Below, piece after piece: positions 24,507 to 33,175 of a DNA stretch of 54,281 bases (the first letter of the stretch is position 1; each line of letters begins with the position of its first letter). The DNA is from Paenibacillus fonticola DSM 21315 (lineage in GTDB: Bacteria; Bacillota; Bacilli; Paenibacillales; Paenibacillaceae), in assembly GCF_000381905.1 (NCBI RefSeq), contig NZ_KB907281.1, positions 1-54,281 of the forward strand, given 5' to 3'. Under the pieces are notes generated by a model, which was given only the letters and a program-made list of their open reading frames with translations, was not told where the DNA came from and ran no database searches. The position numbers and the translations under genes are program-made.

Positions 24507-26267
24507 TTGATTAGTCAATTGTCTTGGAAGATCGGTGGACAGCAAGGTGAAGGCGTTGAAAGTACGGATCGAATTTTTTCGACGGCCTTGAACAGACTTG
24601 GATATTATTTATACGGGTATCGTCATTTTTCTTCCCGTATTAAGGGCGGCCATACGAATAACAAAATTCGGATCAGTACAATGCCGATTCGTGCGATTTC
24701 CGACGATTTGGACATTTTAGTCGCTTTTGACCAAGAAAGTATCGATTTGAATGCACACGAGCTTCGCAGCGGTGGTGTCATCGTAGCGGATGCGAAATTC
24801 GATCCTACTGTTCCTGAAGGTGTGGATGCAACTCTTTTCGCAGTTCCAATTACGGCGATTGCGGAGGAGCTGGGTACTTCACTGATGAAAAATATGGTGG
24901 CGTCCGGTGCATCATGGGCATTGCTTGGTCTGCCATTGGAAGTGTTCAATAAAGCAGTCGAAGAAGAGTTTGGCCGCAAAGGGCCAGCTATCGTTGAGAA
25001 AAATATCGAAGCGGTGAAACGCGGTGCGGATTATGTACTTGAGCTTGCTGGAGGGCCTATCGACAGCTTCAAGCTAGGGCCTGCAGACGGCAAGCAAAAG
25101 CTCTTCATGATCGGTAATGACGCTATCGGTCTCGGAGCGGTTGCGGCAGGATGCCGGATTATGAGTGCCTATCCGATTACACCGGCTTCTGAAATTATGG
25201 AATATTTAATTACAAAATTGCCGAAATTCGGCGGAACAGTCGTTCAAACCGAAGATGAAATCGCCGCAATTACGATGGCGATCGGCTCGAACTATGCTGG
25301 CGTTCGGACAATGACCGCATCGGCGGGACCCGGTTTATCTCTAATGATGGAAGCGATTGGGCTGGCCGGCATGACGGAGACGCCTGTCGTTATTGTAGAT
25401 ACGCAGCGTGGAGGACCAAGTACGGGGCTTCCAACGAAGCAGGAGCAAAGTGACATTAACGCACTGATCTACGGTACTCATGGTGAAATTCCGAAAATTG
25501 TAATTGCGCCTAGTTCAATCGAAGAATGCTTCTACGACACGATTGAAGCCTTTAACCTGGCGGATAAATATCAGGTGCCTGTCATTTTGGCGACGGATCT
25601 TCAGCTTTCGCTAGGCAAGCAGTCCTGTGAAATGCTTGATTATAACAAGATCGTCATTGACCGCGGATATGTAGTGAAGGATATTCCAGATCGCGAAGAT
25701 GGCAGCATGTTCAACCGCTATGCGTTCACGGAGAATGGTATTTCTCCACGGGTGCTGCCTGGCGAGAAGAACGGCATTCACCACGTTACCGGCGTAGAGC
25801 ATGACGAGGCAGGCCGTCCATCAGAAAGCCCGATTAACCGGAAGAAAATGATGGATAAGCGTTTACGCAAGCTGAACAAACTGGAAGTGACGAACCCGAT
25901 CCACCTGCAAGCGCCGCATGCTGAGCCGGATATTCTCGTCATCGGAATGGGCTCGACGGGCGGTACCATTGACCAGGCGCGCACGCGTCTCGATGGCGAA
26001 GGCATCAAGACAAACCATATGACTGTGCGGCTGCTGCACCCGTTTCCGGTGGATGAAGTTCTTCCGCAAATTCAGAAAGCGAAGAAAGTACTCGTCCTGG
26101 AGAACAACGCAACTGGCCAGCTGGCCAATTTGATTAAGCAAAACATCGGACATCACGATAAAATTGTCAATGTGCTTAAATATGACGGTAATCCGTTCCT
26201 TCCTTCGGAAGTTTACAACGAATGCAAAAATGTAGCCGGAAATAAACCGCAGGAGGAGTTGGTGTAA
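24507..26267 (+). CDS. korA: 2-oxoacid:acceptor oxidoreductase subunit alpha (KorA type, gamma-alpha fusion)
   Basis: One subunit of the CoA- and thiamine-diphosphate-dependent enzyme that oxidises 2-oxoglutarate or a related 2-oxoacid with ferredoxin as acceptor. The 586 residues fuse a gamma domain (about 1-190; 'WKIGGQQGEGVESTDRIFST') to the alpha domain (about 205-580; 'YPITPASEIMEYL', 'GPGLSLMMEAIGLAGMTETP', 'QRGGPSTGLPTKQEQSD'). The TTG start at 24507 follows AAAGGGGTGG. korB starts on the next base after the stop. Substrate assignment to 2-oxoglutarate is by family resemblance only. Confidence 0.9.
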   Translation: MISQLSWKIGGQQGEGVESTDRIFSTALNRLGYYLYGYRHFSSRIKGGHTNNKIRISTMPIRAISDDLDILVAFDQESIDLNAHELRSGGVIVADAKFDPTVPEGVDATLFAVPITAIAEELGTSLMKNMVASGASWALLGLPLEVFNKAVEEEFGRKGPAIVEKNIEAVKRGADYVLELAGGPIDSFKLGPADGKQKLFMIGNDAIGLGAVAAGCRIMSAYPITPASEIMEYLITKLPKFGGTVVQTEDEIAAITMAIGSNYAGVRTMTASAGPGLSLMMEAIGLAGMTETPVVIVDTQRGGPSTGLPTKQEQSDINALIYGTHGEIPKIVIAPSSIEECFYDTIEAFNLADKYQVPVILATDLQLSLGKQSCEMLDYNKIVIDRGYVVKDIPDREDGSMFNRYAFTENGISPRVLPGEKNGIHHVTGVEHDEAGRPSESPINRKKMMDKRLRKLNKLEVTNPIHLQAPHAEPDILVIGMGSTGGTIDQARTRLDGEGIKTNHMTVRLLHPFPVDEVLPQIQKAKKVLVLENNATGQLANLIKQNIGHHDKIVNVLKYDGNPFLPSEVYNECKNVAGNKPQEELV

Positions 26268-27134
26268 ATGGCAACTTTTAAGGATTTTCGCAATAAAATT
26301 AAACCGAATTGGTGTCCTGGGTGCGGAGACTTCTCCGTGCAAGCTGCCATTCAACGCGCTGCGGCCAATGTAGGGCTGGAGCCGGAGGAGTTGGCTGTCA
26401 TTTCCGGAATCGGTTGTTCCGGCCGGATTTCCGGGTATATTAACGCTTACGGCCTCCATGGCATTCATGGGCGCGCACTGCCGATTGCCCAAGGGGTGAA
26501 GCTGGCGAATCGTGACCTGACGGTTATTGCTTCCGGCGGCGACGGCGACGGCTTCGCGATTGGTTTAGGTCATACGGTTCATGCGATTCGCCGCAACATT
26601 AACATTACCTATATCGTTATGGATAACCAGATTTATGGTCTTACCAAAGGACAAACTTCCCCACGGAGCGGCGAAGGCTTCAAAACGAAGAGTACGCCCG
26701 AAGGTTCAATCGAATCTACGTTGTCTCCGCTGGAGGTCGCGCTCGCTTCGGGAGCGACTTTTGTAGCGCAATCGTTCTCCAGTGATTTGAAACAGTTGAC
26801 TTCACTAATTGAACAAGGGATCCAGCATGAAGGCTTTTCACTCATTAACGTATTCAGCCCATGCGTCACGTTCAACAAAGTGAACACCTACGACTGGTTC
26901 AAGGAGAACATCATCAATCTGGATACGGTGGAAGGCTATGATCCTACAAACCGTCTAGCTGCGATGACGAAGCTGATGGAGACGGGCAGCATGATTACCG
27001 GCTTGATCTATCAGAACAAAGAGAAGAGAAGTTACGAGAATCTCGTACACGGCTTTTCCCGGGAACCGCTGGCGCATCAATCGCTGGCATTATCCGAAGC
27101 TGACTTTGACAATCTTGTAGCGGAATTCAGATAA
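26268..27134 (+). CDS. korB: 2-oxoacid:ferredoxin oxidoreductase subunit beta (KorB)
   Basis: The thiamine-diphosphate and 4Fe-4S binding subunit, 288 residues. Cluster cysteines C16 and C19 lie in 'NWCPGCGDF' with a further Cys in 'GIGCSGRI'. The ThDP/Mg motif is GDGDG...MDNQIYG ('ASGGDGDGFAIGLGHTVHAI'). It begins directly after korA with GCAGGAGG inside the korA end, so the two are coupled. A strong terminator closes the operon. A differently organised paralogue is encoded at 36490-39872. Confidence 0.92.
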   Translation: MATFKDFRNKIKPNWCPGCGDFSVQAAIQRAAANVGLEPEELAVISGIGCSGRISGYINAYGLHGIHGRALPIAQGVKLANRDLTVIASGGDGDGFAIGLGHTVHAIRRNINITYIVMDNQIYGLTKGQTSPRSGEGFKTKSTPEGSIESTLSPLEVALASGATFVAQSFSSDLKQLTSLIEQGIQHEGFSLINVFSPCVTFNKVNTYDWFKENIINLDTVEGYDPTNRLAAMTKLMETGSMITGLIYQNKEKRSYENLVHGFSREPLAHQSLALSEADFDNLVAEFR

Positions 27135-27141
27135 TTTAGTG

Positions 27142-27179
27142 AAAGACGTCCATTTTGTACGGACGTCTTTTTCTTTTTG
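27142..27179 (+). terminator. Intrinsic terminator after korAB
   Basis: AAGACGTCC pairs with GGACGTCTT around a loop of about 9 nt, followed by TTTTTCTTTTTG. Confidence 0.9.
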
Positions 27180-27192
27180 TTTGGATTAGGTG

Positions 27193-27198
27193 TATAAT
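27193..27198 (+). promoter_or_regulatory. Possible -10 element of pduL
   Basis: A perfect TATAAT 57 bp before pduL; the -35 region overlaps the T-run of the korAB terminator and matches poorly. Confidence 0.35.
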
Positions 27199-27254
27199 GG
27201 GTATCGATGTGAAACGATATCGACATAGAGAAAAAACTGAGGAGTGTTTGCAAA

Positions 27255-27827
27255 ATGAGCAAAACAGTGCCAGTCGGCGTATCAGCGCGTCATATTCATT
27301 TGACTCAAGAACATATCGAGACTTTGTTCGGACAAGGCTACCAGCTTACGGAATTTAAGCCGCTATCCCAGCCGGGGCAATTTGCGGCCAACGAGACGGT
27401 TGCTGTCATCGGTCCGAAGGGTCAATTCGACAAAGTGCGTATACTGGGACCTGCACGTCCTGCTTCGCAGCTCGAAATTTCCCGTACGGATTCGTTTGCC
27501 ATCGGTGTGAAGGCGCCCGTTAGGGAATCTGGAAATATCGATGGTACACCAGGCATTAAAGTTAAAGGCCCGGCCGGAGAAGTGGAACTGCAAGAAGGGG
27601 TAATCGTTGCGGCTCGCCATATTCATTTCCATACCTCTGATGCTGAGAAATGGGGCATTAAAGATAAACAAATGCTGAAAGTTCGTTTGAGCGGAGAGCG
27701 CGGCCTTGTGCTGGAAAACGTCATTGCGCGCGTATCTGATTCCTTTGCACTGGACATGCATATCGATACGGACGAGGCTAATGCAGCTGGCGCCAGCAAT
27801 GGCGATACGGCTGAAATTATTGATTAA
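27255..27827 (+). CDS. pduL: Phosphate propanoyltransferase, PduL family
   Basis: A zinc-dependent acyltransferase converting acyl-CoA and phosphate to acyl-phosphate, in function like phosphotransacetylase. The 190-residue protein has two PduL domains, each with the metal motif ARHIH ('GVSARHIHLT' near residue 10 and 'AARHIHFHTSDAEKWG' near 118). It has no N-terminal encapsulation peptide and no microcompartment genes nearby, so it is probably a cytosolic housekeeping-type enzyme. Lying after korAB, it could help conserve energy from acyl-CoA made by 2-oxoacid oxidation (inference). GAGGAGTG provides the ribosome binding site. Confidence 0.9.
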   Translation: MSKTVPVGVSARHIHLTQEHIETLFGQGYQLTEFKPLSQPGQFAANETVAVIGPKGQFDKVRILGPARPASQLEISRTDSFAIGVKAPVRESGNIDGTPGIKVKGPAGEVELQEGVIVAARHIHFHTSDAEKWGIKDKQMLKVRLSGERGLVLENVIARVSDSFALDMHIDTDEANAAGASNGDTAEIID

Positions 27828-27842
27828 TTTACAGTATTTGAT

Positions 27843-27895
27843 AACGGGCTATTCCAAGGAGTTTCTCCTGTGGATAGCCCGTTTCAGCATTTTTA
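27843..27895. terminator. Terminator between convergent pduL and spoVAD
   Basis: AACGGGCTATTCC and GGATAGCCCGTT form a stem of about twelve pairs; inside it AGGAG and CTCCT pair further. It lies between convergent genes, and T- or A-rich tracts flank both sides, so it may serve both. Confidence 0.75.
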
Positions 27896-27919
27896 TAGTT
27901 AATTTTTATAGTTTATGGT

Positions 27920-28936
27920 TTACGTTGCCTGCGTATTCTCAATTGATACGGCGTGAGCGATGCAAGGGATCGTCTCGCCCTGCTGGAATGACAAGGGAGA
28001 GAGAAGCGCGCCTGTCGCTACGACAAGAATTCGGTTTAATTCGCCGCGCTCCAGTTGATTCAGCAAGTGTCCATAGGTTACGACAGCGGAACAAGCACAG
28101 CCGCTGGCCCCCGCTTGAACTTTCTGTTTGGTGTAATCGTAAATCATCATCCCGCAGTCCTTATAAACGGTTCCTTCCATCGGGATACGATGTTCTCTCA
28201 GTAAATCTTTGGCGATATCATAGCCTATTTTGGCTAAGTCGCCTGTGACGATCAGGTCATAGTACGACGGATCGATTCTCAAATCCCTGAAATGGGCTTG
28301 AATGGTGTCTACCGCCGCAGGTGCCATGGCCGCTCCCATATTAAACGGGTCGCTGATTCCCATATCGATAACTCTGCCAATCGTCGCTGAAGTGACAGAC
28401 GGACCATTCCCCTCCAGTGATACTACGGCAGCGCCAGACCCGGTGACGGTAAACTGGGCCGTTGGCGGCTTCTGGGAGCCATACTCCGTCGGATAGCGGA
28501 ACTGCTTCTCCGCACTGGCGTTATGGCTGCACGTACCGGCCAGTGCGTATTTGGCACCGCCATGATTCACGGTGAAAGAAGCGAGCGCGAGACTTTCCAT
28601 CGAGGTGGAACAGGCACCGAAGAGGCCTAGGAAAGGGATGTTTAGCGATCTGGCGGCAAAGCTGCTGCTGATGATCTGATTCATCAAATCTCCGCCAAAA
28701 TAAAACTGAACCTGCTCTTTGTTCAGACCTGCTTTTTTTACGGCTAGGTTGGCTGATTCTTCAATGAGCGTCTTCTCCGCCTTCTCCCAGCTTTCCTGTC
28801 CGAGATACAGGTCTGAATGTATGATGTCAAAATCTTCGGCCAACGGCCCATCGCCCTCGAATGGGCCAACGATCGCCGCCCTGCCGACGATCTTCGGTTT
28901 GTTCTCAAATATCCAGCTTTGGTGGCCTTTAAGCAT
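27920..28936 (-). CDS. spoVAD: Stage V sporulation protein AD
   Basis: SpoVAD is a thiolase-fold protein of the spore inner membrane complex that binds dipicolinic acid for uptake and release. The 338 residues start with the hallmark 'MLKGHQSWIFENKPKIVGRA' and include 'FGGDLMNQIISSSFAARSLN' and 'LFGACSTSMESLALAS'. ATG on the minus strand at 28936 follows a GGAGGAGG within the last codons of spoVAC. It is the last gene of a three-gene operon; spoVAE, which normally follows, is missing and a terminator comes instead. Confidence 0.95.
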   Translation of the reverse strand: MLKGHQSWIFENKPKIVGRAAIVGPFEGDGPLAEDFDIIHSDLYLGQESWEKAEKTLIEESANLAVKKAGLNKEQVQFYFGGDLMNQIISSSFAARSLNIPFLGLFGACSTSMESLALASFTVNHGGAKYALAGTCSHNASAEKQFRYPTEYGSQKPPTAQFTVTGSGAAVVSLEGNGPSVTSATIGRVIDMGISDPFNMGAAMAPAAVDTIQAHFRDLRIDPSYYDLIVTGDLAKIGYDIAKDLLREHRIPMEGTVYKDCGMMIYDYTKQKVQAGASGCACSAVVTYGHLLNQLERGELNRILVVATGALLSPLSFQQGETIPCIAHAVSIENTQAT

Positions 28937-28937
28937 G

Positions 28938-29426
28938 TCACGAACCTCCTCCTCCTGTATATCCAGGCACGAAAATCGCGTAAATTAGCCCAATGATGAA
29001 CGCGGCTACGGTACCGAATACGATAACGGATCCGGCTAATTTAAACATTCCCGCTCCGATTCCCAGGACGGTTCCTTCGCTGCGATGCTCAATGGCGGAA
29101 GAGGCCATGGAATTGGCGAAGCCGGTAACTGGCACGGCGGACCCGGCGCCGGCCCACTGGGCGATTTTATCGTAAACTCCTAGTGCCGTAAGTATGACGG
29201 ATAGTAATATCAGTATGGCAACGGTCGGGTTTCCCGCATCCTTTTCCGTAAAACCGCCATACTTCATGAATGCTTGCCGAATAGCTTCTCCAATAAGGCA
29301 GATCGTCCCTCCGATCAGAAAAGCACGGATACAATTGCTCCATACGGGGCGCTTCGGTTCTTTGGATTGTGCCAGCTTCTGGTATTTTTGCTGGACCGGC
29401 GTCATCTTTTCGTTTTTGTTACCCAT
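28938..29426 (-). CDS. spoVAC: Stage V sporulation protein AC
   Basis: SpoVAC is an inner-membrane protein of the spore that behaves as a mechanosensitive channel in dipicolinate release. The 162 residues have a cytosolic N-terminus and about four membrane segments ('FLIGGTICLIGEAIRQAF', 'ILILLSVILTALGVYDKI', 'IGAGMFKLAGSVIVFGTVAA'). The conserved 'GAGSAVPVTGFANSMASSAI' loop is intact. The C-terminus is Gly-rich. It lies 11 bp after the DUF421 gene and its end carries the spoVAD ribosome binding site. Confidence 0.95.
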   Translation of the reverse strand: MGNKNEKMTPVQQKYQKLAQSKEPKRPVWSNCIRAFLIGGTICLIGEAIRQAFMKYGGFTEKDAGNPTVAILILLSVILTALGVYDKIAQWAGAGSAVPVTGFANSMASSAIEHRSEGTVLGIGAGMFKLAGSVIVFGTVAAFIIGLIYAIFVPGYTGGGGS

Positions 29427-29437
29427 CGATATGCCTC

Positions 29438-30298
29438 CTATCTAGCTAAAATCGGCCTGACGTCTTTTATAATTTGCTGCAGTTGCTTGGAGCAGCTGGC
29501 ATATGACTGCCTCGGTTGTTCTGCTTCCGTCGATAAAGCATACATTTCCAGATCGGCTTCGCATTTTTTCAATAGCGCGAGCAGCGCTGCTTTTTCTTGA
29601 GGCACAGGGACAGTAATTTTATCGTCGTAAAGGTCCACATATAGCTGACCGAAGCCGTCAACTTGTGCGAGATAGACATTATCGACAGTTACGCCAAGCT
29701 TCTCCAGTTCGGTATGAAGCCATGCCCTGCTCAACCCGATCGTAGAGAGCGGTTCGTCCATTATGTTTCCGTCAAGTATGACGGCCTGTGTCTCGGGCTC
29801 CGGAGAAACCTTGATCCCTAAATGAGATGGAGTTATAGGTTGATACTCTCTCTTCAGCAGCACATTGATTTCCCCACTGGGCTCGATGATAGCAAATTCA
29901 ACCTCGGCCGCTTTGAATATGCTTTTTTTACGAAGCTGTTCCAGCAGCTCCTCGTTCGTAAGTTTTTCTTTCTTCAAATTGTCCTCAAGGATTTTGCCGT
30001 CCTTAATAAGTACGGTAGAGCTGTTATCGATCCATGTTCTTGCTTTTTTACTTTTGATCTGCAGAAATTCGATTCCTAGCGAGATGAGAACCCAGACACT
30101 CAGGGCGATAACACCGACATACCATTTATTCTCATAGTTTATTGAAATATAAGCAGCCAAATCTCCGATCGTAATCCCTGTAATGTACTCAAATAAGGAA
30201 AGCTGCGAGATCTGTCTTTTGCCAAGCAATTTGGTCAGAAGAAACAGGACCGAGATCGCAGCCAAAGTTCTTACGACAACCTCTAACCATATTTGCAC
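29438..30298 (-). CDS. DUF421 (YetF-type) membrane protein fused to a C-terminal DUF1657-like domain
   Basis: A 286-residue protein. The N-terminal part has three membrane segments (about 8-90; 'LTKLLGKRQISQLSLFEYIT', 'GDLAAYISIN') and a DUF421 cytosolic domain ('VLIKDGKILEDNLKKEKLT', 'SRAWLHTELEKLGVTVDNVY'). Residues from about 235 ('ALLKKCEADLEMYALSTEAE', 'QLQQIIKDVRPIL') align with the stand-alone DUF1657 protein encoded divergently at 30468. GTG at 30298 follows AGGAGTG. First gene of the spoVAC-spoVAD operon. DUF421 and DUF1657 proteins also occur in the mobile spoVA2mob operon of heat-resistant Bacillus spores, so a role in spore germination or heat resistance is likely. Confidence 0.85.
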   Translation of the reverse strand: MQIWLEVVVRTLAAISVLFLLTKLLGKRQISQLSLFEYITGITIGDLAAYISINYENKWYVGVIALSVWVLISLGIEFLQIKSKKARTWIDNSSTVLIKDGKILEDNLKKEKLTNEELLEQLRKKSIFKAAEVEFAIIEPSGEINVLLKREYQPITPSHLGIKVSPEPETQAVILDGNIMDEPLSTIGLSRAWLHTELEKLGVTVDNVYLAQVDGFGQLYVDLYDDKITVPVPQEKAALLALLKKCEADLEMYALSTEAEQPRQSYASCSKQLQQIIKDVRPILAR

Positions 30299-30334
30299 AA
30301 TGACACTCCTTTCGCTGCGGATTAAACACGGGTA

Positions 30335-30381
30335 ACCAAATTATGTGCAGAAGCAGTTTTTTTACTATTACAAAATTTGGT
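30335..30381. promoter_or_regulatory. Inverted repeat between divergent sporulation genes
   Basis: ACCAAATT (30335-30342) and AATTTGGT (30374-30381) are perfect complements 31 nt apart in the 169-bp region between the divergent spoVA-type operon and the DUF1657 gene. It may be a shared operator. I could not fit convincing sigma-F or sigma-G promoters. Confidence 0.35.
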
Positions 30382-30467
30382 ATTTTGGAAGCGGTATGTT
30401 TTGTGGGGAAATGGTGAAATTATGATGGCGAAAAGTAAAGTTATTAGCGAAGGTGGTGAATGAAAAA

Positions 30468-30674
30468 ATGACAGTAGCAGCACAAGTAAAAACGACGCTG
30501 GCGTCTTTAAAAAGCGCCCAAGCGAACCTGGAGCAATTTGCTCTGAACACGCAAAACCAAAACGCTAAAAATTTGTTTACTACTGCCGCTCAGCAAACGC
30601 AGCAAATCGTTGATCAGGTAGAAATGCGGGTTCAAGACCTTGAAAATGAAGAGCCGCAATACAAAGGATTCTAA
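30468..30674 (+). CDS. DUF1657 domain small protein
   Basis: A 68-residue, soluble, all-helical protein of the DUF1657 family ('TLASLKSAQANLEQFALNTQ', 'AAQQTQQIVDQVEMRVQ'). It matches the tail of the divergent DUF421 protein. ATG 30468 is preceded by AAGGTGGTG with 9-nt spacing; an earlier in-frame GTG at 30453 lies within that ribosome binding site. Genes of this family accompany spoVA genes in spore formers; the molecular role is unknown. Confidence 0.85.
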   Translation: MTVAAQVKTTLASLKSAQANLEQFALNTQNQNAKNLFTTAAQQTQQIVDQVEMRVQDLENEEPQYKGF

Positions 30675-30690
30675 ATTAACGCAAAATGAA

Positions 30691-30732
30691 GGCTGGCCCA
30701 ACGTCATAAGATGACAGCGGGGCAGTCTTTTT
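30691..30732 (+). terminator. Intrinsic terminator after the DUF1657 gene
   Basis: GGCTGGCCC (30691-30699) pairs imperfectly with GGGGCAGTC (30719-30727), followed by five T. Confidence 0.6.
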
Positions 30733-30809
30733 ATGTTGGCTCCAAGAGTAGGATCCGCCTGACCATATTAAAGTAAAGCATTGATGTTCTGGATATCACT
30801 TTAGAACCA

Positions 30810-30818
30810 TGTTATAAT
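30810..30818 (+). promoter_or_regulatory. Extended -10 promoter of miaB
   Basis: TGTTATAAT (30810-30818) is a perfect -10 box with TG extension, 80 bp before miaB. The -35 region is weak. Confidence 0.5.
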
Positions 30819-30898
30819 TTAGTGTAATGCATTTTTAAAATTATCATTAAGACTTTTGTGTTTAGCGATAGATTTAATTAAAGGAGTGGGCCGACATC

Positions 30899-32449
30899 AT
30901 GGCTAAGGAAACGAAAGATTACTCCAAATATTTTGACTTCTCGGACGCTAAAGTCATTTCCGAAGACGAGCGCGGGAAGAAGATCAGAATCCGCGGACGG
31001 GATATTCAAATTCTTTCGGAGCCGGATCACCGTAAAGAAAAGCAGCGCGGAAAAGAGGATATTCAGGTACTGTACGACACCGCAGTGCCTGACGAACTCA
31101 AAGGGATCGGAACCGGTAAAAAATACATTATTTATACGTATGGCTGTCAGATGAATGAGCATGATACCGAAACGATGAAGGGCCTGCTGGAAGAAATGGG
31201 CTATACATCAACGGAGGAACGCAAGGAAGCGAACATTATTTTACTTAATACGTGTGCAATTCGGGAGAATGCCGAGGATAAAGTATTCGGCGAGCTTGGC
31301 CACCTGAAGGGATTAAAGACGGAAAATCCGGATTTGCTGCTTGGGGTATGCGGCTGCATGTCGCAGGAAGAGGTCGTCGTCAACCGAATTTTGCAAAAGC
31401 ACGGCTTTGTCGATATGATTTTCGGCACACATAATATTCACCGTCTCCCTTACTTAATTCAGGAAGCGTTATTCAGCAAGGAAATGGTTGTCGAAGTATG
31501 GTCCAAAGAAGGGGACATTATCGAGAACTTGCCGAAGAAGCGGGAAGGCATGCGCGCTTGGGTTAACATTATGTACGGCTGCGACAAATTTTGCACCTAT
31601 TGCATCGTACCGTTTACACGTGGCAAGGAGCGCAGCCGCCTTCCAGAGGATGTCATTGCTGAGGTTCGCAACTTGGCACGGCAGGGCTTCAAGGAAATTA
31701 CGCTGCTGGGACAGAACGTCAACGCATACGGCAAGGATTTCACGGACATCGATTACACGTTTGCCAATTTGATGGATGATATCCGCCAGATCGACATTCC
31801 GCGTGTTCGTTTCACTACCTCGCATCCGCGTGATTTTGATGATGCTTTAATTGAAGTATTGGCGAAGGGCGGCAACTTGGTGGAGCATATTCATCTTCCG
31901 GTTCAATCCGGCAACACCGAGGTGCTGAAGCGAATGAGCCGGAAATATACGCGGGAGCACTATTTGGAGCTCGTAAAGAAAATCAAGACGGCGATTCCAA
32001 ACGTAGTCTTGACGACGGATATTATCGTCGGATTTCCCGGGGAAACCGAGGAGCAGTTCGCGGACACGGTGTCACTCGTTTGTGAAGTTGGCTTTGACTT
32101 CGCTTATACGTTTATTTATTCACCACGTGAAGGGACGCCGGCCGCCGTCATGGAGGACAATGTGCCGATGGAGGTCAAGAAGGAGCGTTTGCAGCGGCTG
32201 AATGACGTCGTTAATGAACATTGCCGGATAAGCAATGACCTGCTGGAAGGGGCGATCGTCGAGGTGCTTGTGGAAGGCGAGAGCAAGAACAACGCCGACG
32301 TACTGTCCGGTAGAACACGGAGCAATAAGCTGGTTCATTTTGAAGGCAGCAAAGATTTGATCGGCAGCTTCGTTCAAGTAGAAATAACGGATCCAATGAC
32401 ATGGTATATTAAAGGAAACATCGTATCAGAGCAGGTTACCTCTGCTTAA
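30899..32449 (+). CDS. miaB: tRNA-2-methylthio-N6-dimethylallyladenosine synthase MiaB
   Basis: A radical-SAM methylthiotransferase that adds the methylthio group to i6A37 of tRNAs reading UNN codons. The 516 residues include an N-terminal extension of about 65 residues, typical of bacilli, then UPF0004 with 'YGCQMNEHDTETMKG' and 'NTCAIRENAEDKVFG'. The radical-SAM motif is in 'CDKFCTYCIVPFTRG', and a C-terminal TRAM domain is present. AAAGGAGTGGG precedes ATG 30899. ricA follows, as in B. subtilis; RicA has been linked to MiaB-dependent modification through the Ric complex. Confidence 0.96.
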   Translation: MAKETKDYSKYFDFSDAKVISEDERGKKIRIRGRDIQILSEPDHRKEKQRGKEDIQVLYDTAVPDELKGIGTGKKYIIYTYGCQMNEHDTETMKGLLEEMGYTSTEERKEANIILLNTCAIRENAEDKVFGELGHLKGLKTENPDLLLGVCGCMSQEEVVVNRILQKHGFVDMIFGTHNIHRLPYLIQEALFSKEMVVEVWSKEGDIIENLPKKREGMRAWVNIMYGCDKFCTYCIVPFTRGKERSRLPEDVIAEVRNLARQGFKEITLLGQNVNAYGKDFTDIDYTFANLMDDIRQIDIPRVRFTTSHPRDFDDALIEVLAKGGNLVEHIHLPVQSGNTEVLKRMSRKYTREHYLELVKKIKTAIPNVVLTTDIIVGFPGETEEQFADTVSLVCEVGFDFAYTFIYSPREGTPAAVMEDNVPMEVKKERLQRLNDVVNEHCRISNDLLEGAIVEVLVEGESKNNADVLSGRTRSNKLVHFEGSKDLIGSFVQVEITDPMTWYIKGNIVSEQVTSA

Positions 32450-32530
32450 ACAGTAAGCTGGAGGGCGAATCCAGATACCGCGAAGGTGAAGCGGATACTC
32501 TGATGTGATCATAATAGGGAGGATAGAAAC

Positions 32531-32986
32531 TTGGGACAAGAGCATGAGAACATGACAGATTGCGGAATTCCGAAATACAATTCCCGCGATCTTGTCATTC
32601 GGGAAGATATTATGTCTAAAGCAAAAGAGCTGGCAGAGCTCATAGGAACGAGTGAAGAGGTTCAGCATTTCCAGAAAGCGGAGCGTCTGATTCAGAAGCA
32701 TGAAAGAGTACAGACATTAATTAGCGCCATTAAGAAGAAGCAGAAAGAAATCGTTGCTTTTCAGAGCTTCGAGAATCAGGCGATGGTGGACAAAATCGAG
32801 CGGGAAATTGATGAGCTTCAGGATGAATTAGACGGAATTCCGGTCGTTACCGAGTTCCAGCAAAGCCAGAGCGATATTAATTACTTGCTGCAGCTTGTTG
32901 TTTCTGTTATCCGTGATACGGTGTCAGAGAAGGTAAACGTCGAAGAGGGCAGTGAACCGGCTCCCTCATCGGGGTATGGCGAGTAA
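32531..32986 (+). CDS. ricA: RicA (YmcA), YlbF/YmcA family regulator
   Basis: A helical protein that with RicF and RicT forms the Y/Ric complex that steers RNase Y and supports competence, sporulation and biofilm formation in B. subtilis. The 151 residues match the YmcA pattern ('AKELAELIGTSEEVQHFQKA', 'ELQDELDGIPVVTEF', 'DINYLLQLVVSVIRDTVS'). The only cysteine is C11, in an N-terminal extension. Family members that help hold Fe-S clusters usually carry cysteines at the C-terminus, so cluster binding is doubtful here. TTG 32531 follows GGGAGG at 32517-32522. Confidence 0.88.
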   Translation: MGQEHENMTDCGIPKYNSRDLVIREDIMSKAKELAELIGTSEEVQHFQKAERLIQKHERVQTLISAIKKKQKEIVAFQSFENQAMVDKIEREIDELQDELDGIPVVTEFQQSQSDINYLLQLVVSVIRDTVSEKVNVEEGSEPAPSSGYGE

Positions 32987-32997
32987 GTTGTCATTCA

Positions 32998-33030
32998 AGG
33001 TGCGGAGGCTTCCCCTTCGCACTTTTTTTG
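32998..33030 (+). terminator. Intrinsic terminator after ricA
   Basis: AAGGTGCG and CGCACTT form the stem base with a GG/CC pair inside, followed by a run of seven T. Confidence 0.8.
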
Positions 33031-33175
33031 ACCAGATATGATATATATTTATTGCCTTGTATATTTAATGAGGTTAAATATTAGAGATGTGTGCATATGT
33101 GTAATCGAATAGCGGCATCTATGCAATAATACAACTAGAAGGGTGATTACCCGCATCAGAACAGGGGGGACGATA

